A DNA stretch of 50,868 nucleotides from an uncultured Actinomycetes bacterium (GTDB lineage: Bacteria > Actinomycetota > Thermoleophilia > RBG-16-64-13): positions 1-50,868 of the forward strand of contig CAKZRW010000087.1 in the NCBI GenBank assembly GCA_937148845.1, written 5' to 3'. Of this stretch, positions 17,144-24,216 are shown piece by piece. Position numbers and translations under genes: made by a program. How positions within the stretch are numbered: position 1 is the first letter of the stretch; each line of letters starts with the position of its first letter. Under the pieces are notes generated by a model. The model saw only the letters and a list, made by a program, of their open reading frames with translations. It did not search any database and was not told the DNA's origin.

Positions 17144-19006
17144 ATGGAGCATACCGGGGCCCCGCGAACGGGTGGAGCATTAGAGGGCACCAGGACCCAG
17201 CCGCTGGTCCGGCTTTGCGGCATCACCAAGCGCTACCCAGGGGTGATCGCCAACGACGCCATCGACTTGGAGCTTCACTCCAGGGAGATCCACTGCTTGC
17301 TGGGAGAGAACGGCGCCGGGAAGACCACGTTGATGCGGATACTCGCCGGTCTGGCCAAACCCGACGCGGGGAGCCTGGTCTTCGAGGGGCGGCCGGTGCT
17401 CTTCCGGTCGCCGGGTGAGGCCCTAGCCGCGGGGGTCGGCATGGTGCACCAACACCCCACCTTGGTCCCGACCTTCACTGTGTTAGAGAACCTACTCCTG
17501 GTGGGTGGTCGGCGGTGCGCAGGCGAACCCTGGCGGGATCGCGGGTCGCGGTCGCGCGGGCTTCTTGGCCGCGGGTTTCGCCTCCCTCGAAAGGAAGCGG
17601 AGACTGCCTTTGGTGAACTTGCCCAGCGCCTAGGGGCTCCAGTGGATCCACACGCTGTGGTGGGCAGACTGCCGCTGGGTCAGCAACAGTGGGTGGAGAT
17701 ACTCAGAGCCTTGTGGACAGGGCCGCGTCTGCTCATCTTGGATGAGCCCACCGCCAGACTGGCCCCGCAGGAGGCCGCCGCGCTCCTCGCCTCGCTTAGG
17801 TCACTCAAGGACGGCGGGACGGCCGTAGTGCTGATAACCCACAAGTTGCGCGAGGCGTTGCAGGTGGCCGATCGTATCACCGTGCTAAGAGCGGGTCGGG
17901 TGGCCGGGGTGATAGGTCCTGAGCGGCTGGACGCGGTGCGGGCCTCTGGAGCGGAAGAGCCAGCGCTCCTGGAGAGCGAGATAGTGGGACTCATGTTCGG
18001 GGAGCGCGGAGTGAGTGCCGAAGAGCTGGAGCTGGCGGGGGCGGGGCGCGCCCGGTCGCGGAGCACGACCGGGCGCGCCCCCGCCCCCGCACTCCCCCCA
18101 ACGCCCGTGGTGCTCAGCGTACGAGACCTCACCGTCGCGCCGCGCCGGCAAGAGGTCGGGCTTCATTCCGTGTCCTTCAGCCTGCGAGCCGGCGAGATCT
18201 TCGGCATCGCGGGAGTGGATGGCAACGGACAGAAGGAACTGGCGGAAGCCCTTGCTGGCGAGCGGCCCGTGCGCCGGGGGAGCATCGTGCTGGACGGGCG
18301 TGATGTCACCAAGGCGGGAGTAGCGGCTCGTTACGAGCTCGGTCTGCGGTTCGTCACTGACGACCGGTTGGGCCAGGGACTGATCCCCTCTCTACCCGTG
18401 TCGCTCAACTTGATGCTGAAGCGCATCGGTCGACCGCCGTGGTGGTCGAGAACGGGACGCCTGTCGCGGACAGCCCTACTACGGGAAGCCGAGCGACTCA
18501 TCCAAGCCTTCGAGATCAAGACGCCGAACCCAGAAGCGACTGCCGGCGCTCTTTCCGGCGGGAACCTGCAGCGGCTCATACTCGCCCGCGAGCTAGCCGA
18601 CAGACCCCGGGTGGTGGTCTACCTGCGGCCGACCCAAGGTCTTGACGCGCGCACGGCTCTGGCCGTGAGGCGGCGCATCGAGGAGATGGCTGCCCAGGGC
18701 GTCGCCGCCGCGGTCATCTCGACCGATTTGGATGAGCTTCTCTCTGTCTGCGGGCGGATCGGCGTACTCTACCGGGGCCATCTGCTAGAGGTGGTGGAGA
18801 ACGATGGTCCCGGGGTGGAGTACAAGATCGGCGGCCTCATGGTTGGGGCCCCCATGGGCGGCAGGCTCGCGGCTGGCGCGGACCTGGACGGGGACGGAGC
18901 GAGCGAGGAGCTCCACAATCGCGAGCGGGCCGCTAATCATGAGCTGACCTCCCAGCCCGACGAGCCGACCTCCCAAGGCGACGAGTCGACCCCACGGCTG
19001 GGATGA
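17144..19006 (+). CDS. Nucleoside ABC transporter, double ATPase (NupO type)
   Basis: A 620-residue protein with two fused ABC ATPase domains, as in the simple-sugar/nucleoside CUT2-like importers. Domain 1 has Walker A GENGAGKTT (about 53-61), signature LPLGQQQWVEI in place of LSGGQ, Walker B LLILDEPTA and a His switch in ITHKLRE. Domain 2 has a degenerate Walker A (GVDGNGQKE, lacking the Lys-Thr pair), ALSGGNLQRLILAREL and VYLRPTQGLD; a degenerate second site is normal in this family. Unusual parts are an Arg-rich insert near residues 122-145, an interdomain linker encoded by a long perfect-looking palindrome (18035-18090), and a polar C-terminal tail of about 45 residues. ATG follows GGTGGGG. 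Confidence 0.93.
   Translation: MEHTGAPRTGGALEGTRTQPLVRLCGITKRYPGVIANDAIDLELHSREIHCLLGENGAGKTTLMRILAGLAKPDAGSLVFEGRPVLFRSPGEALAAGVGMVHQHPTLVPTFTVLENLLLVGGRRCAGEPWRDRGSRSRGLLGRGFRLPRKEAETAFGELAQRLGAPVDPHAVVGRLPLGQQQWVEILRALWTGPRLLILDEPTARLAPQEAAALLASLRSLKDGGTAVVLITHKLREALQVADRITVLRAGRVAGVIGPERLDAVRASGAEEPALLESEIVGLMFGERGVSAEELELAGAGRARSRSTTGRAPAPALPPTPVVLSVRDLTVAPRRQEVGLHSVSFSLRAGEIFGIAGVDGNGQKELAEALAGERPVRRGSIVLDGRDVTKAGVAARYELGLRFVTDDRLGQGLIPSLPVSLNLMLKRIGRPPWWSRTGRLSRTALLREAERLIQAFEIKTPNPEATAGALSGGNLQRLILARELADRPRVVVYLRPTQGLDARTALAVRRRIEEMAAQGVAAAVISTDLDELLSVCGRIGVLYRGHLLEVVENDGPGVEYKIGGLMVGAPMGGRLAAGADLDGDGASEELHNRERAANHELTSQPDEPTSQGDESTPRLG
18035..18090 (+). repeat. Near-perfect 24-bp inverted repeat inside the ATPase gene
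   Basis: The left arm (18035-18058) and right arm (18066-18090) are reverse complements except for one extra base in a C-run, with a 7-base loop (CGGAGCA). The arms are almost pure G+C. The repeat encodes the Ala/Arg/Pro/Thr-rich linker between the two ATPase domains, which has no counterpart in compact family members. It looks like an in-frame palindromic insertion or a strong RNA hairpin within the message. Confidence 0.8.
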
Positions 19007-19030
19007 ACGACATGAGGGAGGCAGCCTAAA

Positions 19031-20173
19031 GTGAACGGCGCGGTGAGCGACTCCGCAGCGGGTGCTAGCCCTGCCCCCGCGTGGTCCAAGCCCCGACGCG
19101 GCTTGGCGGCCGTGCGCGTTCTCATACGGATAACCGTTCCGGTGATGGCCGGTCTGATACTGGGCGCGGTGATCCTTGCCCTGCTGGGCCGCAACCCTTG
19201 GACTTTCTACAGTGACCTCTTCCGCGCCGGTCTGATCAGCCACCAAGGCTGGCAGGCCATGCTCACCCGTCTTGCTCCCCTGCTTCTCATGAGCGCCGGA
19301 TACGTGGTGGCCTTTCGGGCCGGCCTATGGAACATTGGCGGGGACGGACAATTCCTGCTGGCGGCAGCTTTCGTGGCTGGACTCAGTCCCACCCTAGTGG
19401 CTGGACTCCCCCGGCCGCTCGCTTTGCTGCTTCTCGGTCTGCTGGGCATGGCTGTAGGGGGGGTCTGGACGTTGCTCCCCTCGTATCTCAAGGCCTGGTT
19501 CGGAGTCAACGAGATCATCACCACCGTCATGATGAGTTTCATAGGCATGAACCTGGCCGCGCTGCTCATCAAAGAAGCTTGGCGGACCGAGTCAGTGATG
19601 GTGCCCCAGACGGACGCCGTGCCCCTGGATCAGCTGCTGCCCCGCCTAGGAGGCACTACCATCCACGCCGGCATCATCGTGGCTGGGGTAGTGGTGCTCG
19701 CGGTGTGGTACGTGCTCCGCTATACCGCGACCGGTCTGCGCCTTACGGTGCTCGGGGCTAGCCCTGCCGCTGCCCGTCATGCCGGCCTTCCGGTCCGACG
19801 CCTCATCGTAGGCGCCTTCTTTGCAAGCGGCGCTCTGGTGGGCTTGGGAGCGGCGCTGGAGATCCTGGGGGTCTGGGGCTATATGCGCGCTGACTGGAAC
19901 CCCAAGTTCGGTCTGGCCCTGTTCGCCCTGGTGTTCTTGGCCCGATTGGACCCCTTAGGAGCAGCCCCTCTGGCTACGTTCTATGCCGTGCTTGATATCG
20001 GTGGGCACGAAGCGGCGCGCACGGCTTCGCTGGATAGCGATTTCATCTTGGTCCTGGTCGGACTCATCCTGCTCTGTTTGGCGGCCTGGCAGGTGTTGCG
20101 GCTTCCGGCGGGAGAGAGGCTGACGTGGTGGCGGTGTCTCGGAGATCGGCTACGGCTGAGGGACACGCCATGA
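19031..20173 (+). CDS. Nucleoside ABC transporter permease (NupP type)
   Basis: A 380-residue inner-membrane permease of the BPD_transp_2 family. It has about nine hydrophobic segments and the family block GLWNIGGDGQFLLAAAFVAG, followed by AWFGVNEIITTVMMSFIGMNLAALLI, the coupling region typical of nucleoside importers (YufP/NupP). RLTVLGASPAAARHAGLP is the conserved cytoplasmic loop. It starts with GTG at 19031, 25 bases after the ATPase, with GGGAGG near 19016. It ends in an ATGA overlap with the second permease. The two should form the heterodimeric channel. Confidence 0.9.
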   Translation: MNGAVSDSAAGASPAPAWSKPRRGLAAVRVLIRITVPVMAGLILGAVILALLGRNPWTFYSDLFRAGLISHQGWQAMLTRLAPLLLMSAGYVVAFRAGLWNIGGDGQFLLAAAFVAGLSPTLVAGLPRPLALLLLGLLGMAVGGVWTLLPSYLKAWFGVNEIITTVMMSFIGMNLAALLIKEAWRTESVMVPQTDAVPLDQLLPRLGGTTIHAGIIVAGVVVLAVWYVLRYTATGLRLTVLGASPAAARHAGLPVRRLIVGAFFASGALVGLGAALEILGVWGYMRADWNPKFGLALFALVFLARLDPLGAAPLATFYAVLDIGGHEAARTASLDSDFILVLVGLILLCLAAWQVLRLPAGERLTWWRCLGDRLRLRDTP

Positions 20174-21105
20174 GCGGCATCCTGAGCCCCGAGTTCCTCT
20201 CCGCGCTCATCTCCGGGATGGTGCTTGCCGGCATGCCGCTTCTTCTTGCTGGACTCGGCGAGACCATCGGCGAGCAAGCCGGCGTACTCGGTCTGGGCAT
20301 GGAAGGTTACATGCTGTTTGCCGCCTACGCTGGTTTCAACGGGGCCCTTTACGGTGGCTCCCCCTGGCTGGGTCTGCTGGCAGGCCTGATCGCCGGCCTT
20401 GCTGCTGCTCTGTTGGTGGCGATCCTCTGTGTCTGGCTGAGATTGGATCAGGTGGTGGTGGGGATCGGCCTGATACTGCTGGGCGAAGGTCTCACCAGCG
20501 TGCTTCATGCGGTGCAGTTCGGCGACACCAGTCCCCGCCTTCCCTCTGTTCCCGGCCTGGCTATCCCGGGTCTTTCCCGTCTTCCGGTGGTGGGAGATAG
20601 TGTGTTCAGCCAACCCGTCATCTTCTGGCTGGGCATCGTGTTGATCTTAGTGGTGCACTTGCTGCTGCGTTCAACCCGCTGGGGGCTCAAAGTGAGAGCG
20701 GCGGGTGACCGTCCTGAGGCCCTGGATGCCGCCGGAGTAGGAGTCACGCGCACCCGTTTCTTCGCAGTGCTCGTCTCGGGGGCTCTTGCGGGCCTGGGGG
20801 GTGCCTATCTTTCCGTGGTAAGCAGCGGTTTCTTCTGGCCGTTCATGACCAACGGGGCCGGCTTCATGGCCATCGTTCTGGCCATGCTGGGACGGGGGCG
20901 CCCAGTCTGGGTGGGGGTCGGAGCCTTTCTTTTCGGGGCCTGTGTCTCGATGGCGACTGCCCTGCAGCTGGTGGGCGTCGACGTTCCCACCGATGCTGTT
21001 TTCATGCTGCCCTTCCTCGCGGTCATGACGGCGCTAGTGGCATTCGCGCGGCGTTCCTATTTGCCCGCGGCGCTGGGTGTCCCCTACCGTCGTGAGGGGT
21101 CGTGA
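20170..21105 (+). CDS. Nucleoside ABC transporter permease (NupQ type)
   Basis: A 311-residue permease paired with the preceding one. It opens MSGILSPEFLSALISGMVLAGMPLLLAGLGE and has the signature EQAGVLGLGMEGYMLFAAYAGF, then WLRLDQVVVGIGLILLGEGLTS and the cytoplasmic loop RAAGDRPEALDAAGVGVTRTRFFAVLVSGALAGLGGAYLS. The ATG at 20170 overlaps the upstream TGA; the frame is open back to 20125 but that lies in the previous gene. Bmp protein, double ATPase and two permeases make a complete importer, best matched to purine or general nucleoside uptake; the exact substrate is not shown. Confidence 0.91.
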   Translation: MSGILSPEFLSALISGMVLAGMPLLLAGLGETIGEQAGVLGLGMEGYMLFAAYAGFNGALYGGSPWLGLLAGLIAGLAAALLVAILCVWLRLDQVVVGIGLILLGEGLTSVLHAVQFGDTSPRLPSVPGLAIPGLSRLPVVGDSVFSQPVIFWLGIVLILVVHLLLRSTRWGLKVRAAGDRPEALDAAGVGVTRTRFFAVLVSGALAGLGGAYLSVVSSGFFWPFMTNGAGFMAIVLAMLGRGRPVWVGVGAFLFGACVSMATALQLVGVDVPTDAVFMLPFLAVMTALVAFARRSYLPAALGVPYRREGS

Positions 21106-21216
21106 GGGCTCTCGCTCCTGCGCTCGTGGGCGAGCCCCCGGGGGGTGGGCAGTCAGTGGTCTTGCTGCTTGGGCTCGGGGACTCCAGCCGGGTCGGCCTC
21201 GCAATACGATATCTCG

Positions 21217-21242
21217 ATATTGGGGAACAATATTGCTAGTAT
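21217..21242 (+). promoter_or_regulatory. Palindrome and -10 box upstream of ald
   Basis: ATATTG-GGGAA-CAATAT (21217-21233) is a perfect 6-bp inverted repeat with a 5-base spacer, in a locally AT-rich patch of otherwise GC-rich DNA. TAGTAT (21237-21242) follows at once and can serve as a -10 box, which places the palindrome over the spacer between -10 and -35, a typical repressor or Lrp-type regulator position. The regulator is not identified. Confidence 0.5.
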
Positions 21243-21243
21243 C

Positions 21244-21327
21244 ATGGAGCATGCAATGTATACCGTGCTTCAGGGGGGCGAGACGGAGACTCTTCCAGCT
21301 CCGGGACGACTAAGGGGGTCCATATGA
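21244..21327 (+). CDS. Short upstream ORF overlapping ald start
   Basis: A 27-codon frame ([20 protein letters not shown] then GRLRGSI) ends in TGA at 21325-21327, overlapping the ald ATG at 21324 as ATGA. It begins 1 base after the proposed -10 box; the second in-frame ATG at 21256 fits better with the expected transcription start. It could be a coupled leader peptide that sets ald translation, but ald also has its own SD (AAGGGGG), and the peptide has no known relatives that I recognise. Confidence 0.3.
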   Translation: MEHAMYTVLQGGETETLPAPGRLRGSI

Positions 21328-22436
21328 TTGTAGGCTGTCCCAAGGAGATCAAGAACAACGAGAATCGGGTAGGTCTCACTCCGGCGGGCGTGTGGGCTCT
21401 CACCCGGTCCGGGCACACGGTCCTGGTAGAGACGAGCGCGGGCGCGGGGAGCGGCTTCTCGGATGAAGATTACCAGGCCAAAGGTGCTGAGATCGTCGAT
21501 ACTGCAGCTGAGGTCTGGAACCGCTCCGATCTGATCGTGAAGGTGAAGGAGCCCCTTCCTGCCGAATATGGGTTCTTCCGCGAGAACCTGGTGCTTTTTA
21601 CCTACCTGCATCTGGCGCCGGTCCCCGACCTGACGAAGGCCCTGCTCGAGAGCGGCATCATCGGCATAGCCTACGAGACTGTGCAGCTTCCCACCGGCGA
21701 GCTGCCCCTCTTGGTGCCCATGAGTGAGGTAGCGGGCCGCATGGCCGTGACTGTGGGAGCCCACTATCTAGCCTATCCCAACGGCGGTTTGGGTCGCCTC
21801 ATAGGCGGCGTGCCAGGGGTGGCTCCGGCCGAGGTGCTCATCATCGGGGGAGGAGTGGTGGGCATCAACGCCGCTAAGATGGCCGCCGGGCTGGGAGCCA
21901 GGGTCACCATCCTGGATGTCAATGCCGACCGTATGAAGTACCTGGATGATGTACTCCCGGCCAATTGCGTGACAGTGTTCTCCGACCGCTCGGCGCTGGA
22001 GTTCCATCTACGCACCGCCGACCTCGTGATCGGGGCGGTGCTGGTGGCGGGCAAGGTGGCTCCCAAACTGGTGACGCGGGACATGCTCAAACTCATGAAG
22101 CCACGGGCGGTGGTGGTGGACGTGGCTGTAGACCAAGGTGGCTGCTTCGAGACCACGCGCCCCACCACTCATGAGAGGCCGGTCTACACGGTGGACGGGA
22201 TTCTGCACTACGCGGTGGCGAACATGCCGGGAGCCTATCCTCAGACCTCGACTCTGGCTCTGACCAGCGTCACCTTGCCCTATGTACAGGCCCTTGCCGA
22301 CAAAGGGGTTCTGCAAGCGGCCAAGGATGACCCGGCTCTGCGCCTGGGCATCAACACCTGGCACGGGCGCCTGACGTGCCGGGCGGTGGCCGAGTCCCAG
22401 GGACTGCCCTACGAAGAGATTGCGGAGTTGGTCTAG
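21324..22436 (+). CDS. ald: Alanine dehydrogenase
   Basis: A 370-residue NAD-dependent L-alanine dehydrogenase, interconverting alanine with pyruvate and ammonia. It begins [20 protein letters not shown]; the substrate-binding Arg15 and later Lys ([13 protein letters not shown]) are in place. It has [15 protein letters not shown], the catalytic-His region, the Rossmann motif [45 protein letters not shown] and the C-terminal [22 protein letters not shown] follows AAGGGGG-TCCAT. It stands alone between the nucleoside importer and the hdr operon, with its own palindrome and -10 box. Confidence 0.97.
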   Translation: MIVGCPKEIKNNENRVGLTPAGVWALTRSGHTVLVETSAGAGSGFSDEDYQAKGAEIVDTAAEVWNRSDLIVKVKEPLPAEYGFFRENLVLFTYLHLAPVPDLTKALLESGIIGIAYETVQLPTGELPLLVPMSEVAGRMAVTVGAHYLAYPNGGLGRLIGGVPGVAPAEVLIIGGGVVGINAAKMAAGLGARVTILDVNADRMKYLDDVLPANCVTVFSDRSALEFHLRTADLVIGAVLVAGKVAPKLVTRDMLKLMKPRAVVVDVAVDQGGCFETTRPTTHERPVYTVDGILHYAVANMPGAYPQTSTLALTSVTLPYVQALADKGVLQAAKDDPALRLGINTWHGRLTCRAVAESQGLPYEEIAELV

Positions 22437-22456
22437 GTCAAGGGCGTCAGGTACGG

Positions 22457-22470
22457 TATAGTCACAAATG
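22457..22470 (+). promoter_or_regulatory. -10 box ahead of the hdr operon
   Basis: TATAGT at 22457-22462 is followed by five bases and an ATG (22468) that opens a 42-codon ORF. Start of transcription should fall at or next to that ATG, which has no SD. No clear -35 is seen at 17 bases; a TTGGTC lies further away at 22428-22433. This is the likely promoter of the hdr-flx operon. Confidence 0.4.
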
Positions 22471-22596
22471 GCGCGCCTCTGGTCCCCTGGCGACTTCCGG
22501 GTCCTTGCGGTGCTTTTGGGGGTCCCAGTGGTGTTTTTCGGGGTCTGCGCAGTGAGCGTCTTTGGTAAGAAGGAGGGTCGGTTTGATCCGGTATGA
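22468..22596 (+). CDS. Small single-helix membrane protein before hdrC
   Basis: A 42-residue ORF: a short polar start (MARLWSPGDFR), one strongly hydrophobic helix (VLAVLLGVPVVFFGVCAVSVF), and a charged end (GKKEGRFDPV). A membrane helix followed by a Lys-rich cytoplasmic tail is a plausible small membrane protein, with a loose resemblance to CcoQ/FixQ-type subunits. It appears leaderless behind TATAGT and overlaps hdrC, whose TTG start lies 14 bases before this stop, so it could couple translation of the operon. The hydrophobic run is unlikely but not impossible by chance. The function is unknown. Confidence 0.4.
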   Translation: MARLWSPGDFRVLAVLLGVPVVFFGVCAVSVFGKKEGRFDPV

Positions 22597-23221
22597 CGCG
22601 ATCCAGGCGGCCTACTATCGGGACAAGCTGAAGAGGCGGGTGCAGGCTGACGTGCGCGACTGCTATCAGTGCGGCAACTGCTCGGCGAGCTGTCCCGCGG
22701 TGTTCTCTTTCGATTACACCCCCAATCAGCTGATGCGAATGCTGCAGGTGGGTCTGGTCGACCGAGTACTCGATTCCAAGGCCGTTCAACTGTGTGTGCA
22801 GTGTCTGACCTGTTCTGGTCGCTGTCCCCGCAACATCGATGTGGCGGGCATCATCGAAGATCTCAAGACCATAGCGACTGCCCAAGAGCGGCCGGTGCCG
22901 GAGTACGTAAAGACCTTCAACAAGGCTTTCATGGACGTGGTAGCCCGCTTTGGGAGACTGCCGGAGCTCTACATGATGGGCAGGTTCTATCTGGGCACCA
23001 TGAATCCCCGCCTGCCCTTGGCTGACGTCAGACTCGCTCTTCCGATGGTGAAGAAAGGCAAGATGCAGTTCGTGCCACGGCGAAGCAAGGGCGCATCCGA
23101 AGTCGCTCGCATTTACAAGAAGAGCATGCAGAAGGCCAAGGAGCGGGAAAAAGCCGAGCGGGCCGTCTTGAACACCGCGGCCGCTCGTGCCGCCCAGGTA
23201 GAAAGTGGGGTGGGAGCATGA
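22583..23221 (+). CDS. hdrC: Heterodisulfide reductase-like subunit HdrC
   Basis: A 212-residue iron-sulfur protein carrying electrons between HdrA and HdrB. Two [4Fe-4S] motifs are plain: CYQCGNCSASCPAVFSF and CVQCLTCSGRCPRNIDV, followed by IIEDLKTIA as in HdrC. The start is TTG at 22583, since a perfect AAGGAGGG lies 5 bases upstream; the longer frame back to 22562 would put the SD inside the gene. A basic Lys/Arg/Ala-rich tail (from about residue 150) is longer than in archaeal HdrC. ATGA overlap joins it to hdrB. Confidence 0.93.
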   Translation: MIRYDAIQAAYYRDKLKRRVQADVRDCYQCGNCSASCPAVFSFDYTPNQLMRMLQVGLVDRVLDSKAVQLCVQCLTCSGRCPRNIDVAGIIEDLKTIATAQERPVPEYVKTFNKAFMDVVARFGRLPELYMMGRFYLGTMNPRLPLADVRLALPMVKKGKMQFVPRRSKGASEVARIYKKSMQKAKEREKAERAVLNTAAARAAQVESGVGA

Positions 23222-24216
23222 CTCTCGCCTACTACCCTGGTTGCTCTTTGCACAAGTCTTCCCTCGAGTTCGATGTGGCCACCCGCAATCTTCTCGCCCT
23301 GCTAGGGGTAGAAGTGGCCGAAGTGCCCGACTGGACCTGTTGCGGCTCTACTCCGGCGCACATGATGGACCACCTCCTGGCCCAGGCCCTGGCGGCTCGC
23401 AATCTACGCCAGGCTGCACTGGTGGGGGAGGAGATGCTGGCCCCCTGCCCCTCCTGCTATCAGCGTGAGAAGAACGCGCAAGTGGAGATCCATCGGGACG
23501 AGGCACTACGCGCCGAGGTCAACGAGGTCCTTGACGCTCCTTATACGGGGCAGGTTACCGTGTATTCGTTGCCTGAGTACCTTTACCGGTTTGTGGGTGA
23601 GGAGAAGATCGCCTCCCTGGTCAAGGTAGATCTTTCTGCTCTCCGTGTGGTCCCTTATTACGGCTGCCTGCTCGGCCGACCCCTGGATCTCACCGGAGAG
23701 GTGGACATCGAGCAGCCTATGATGATGGATCTGCTGCTGCAGGCTGCCGGAGTCGATGTCAAGTGGTGGAACTACAAGACCGAATGCTGCGGTTCCAGCG
23801 TTGGCATGCCTAAGGCGGAGATCCAGCGGCGGCTAAGCGGGAAGATCATCCAGCAGGCGCTGGCTGCGGGGGCGGAAGCCATTGTGGTCTGCTGCCCGCT
23901 TTGCCATGTGAATCTGGACCTGAAGCAAGAGCAGATCAATAGTTTCATGGGCACCAATTACCAGGTGCCCATCCTTTACCTATCGCAGGTTCTAGGTCTG
24001 GCCCTGGGCTTGAGCGCCGAGGAAGTCATGCTCCAGAAGAACGTGGTCGATCCGCGCCCGCTGGTGGCCCAGGCGGTCGCGGAAGCGGCAGCTCGGCTGG
24101 CAGAAGAGGAGCGCAAGGCGGCTGAGAAGGCGGCCAAGGCAGCGGCGCGGTCCACCGAGGGATCGCGGGCGGCCCAGGGAGCTCGGGCCGGCGAGGGAGA
24201 GGAGGTGCAGTCGTGA
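23218..24216 (+). CDS. hdrB: Heterodisulfide reductase-like subunit HdrB
   Basis: A 332-residue protein with two CCG domains, the catalytic disulfide-reducing subunit that binds noncubane [4Fe-4S] clusters. It begins LAYYPGCSLHKSSLEFDVATRNLL; domain 1 ends in DWTCCGSTPAHMMD and APCPSCYQRE, and domain 2 has VPYYGCLLGRP, WNYKTECCGSSVGMPK and CCPLCHVNLDLKQ. All cysteines expected for both clusters appear to be present. A 45-residue Ala/Glu/Lys-rich tail (residues 285-332) extends past the usual end and may form a helix. ATG overlaps the hdrC stop and the gene ends in a GTGA overlap with hdrA. Confidence 0.94.
   Translation: MTLAYYPGCSLHKSSLEFDVATRNLLALLGVEVAEVPDWTCCGSTPAHMMDHLLAQALAARNLRQAALVGEEMLAPCPSCYQREKNAQVEIHRDEALRAEVNEVLDAPYTGQVTVYSLPEYLYRFVGEEKIASLVKVDLSALRVVPYYGCLLGRPLDLTGEVDIEQPMMMDLLLQAAGVDVKWWNYKTECCGSSVGMPKAEIQRRLSGKIIQQALAAGAEAIVVCCPLCHVNLDLKQEQINSFMGTNYQVPILYLSQVLGLALGLSAEEVMLQKNVVDPRPLVAQAVAEAAARLAEEERKAAEKAAKAAARSTEGSRAAQGARAGEGEEVQS

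Noticed and set aside
22562-22582. Upstream start of hdrC at TTG 22562
   Set aside because: It would place the perfect AAGGAGGG inside the gene; TTG 22583 has ideal spacing from it.
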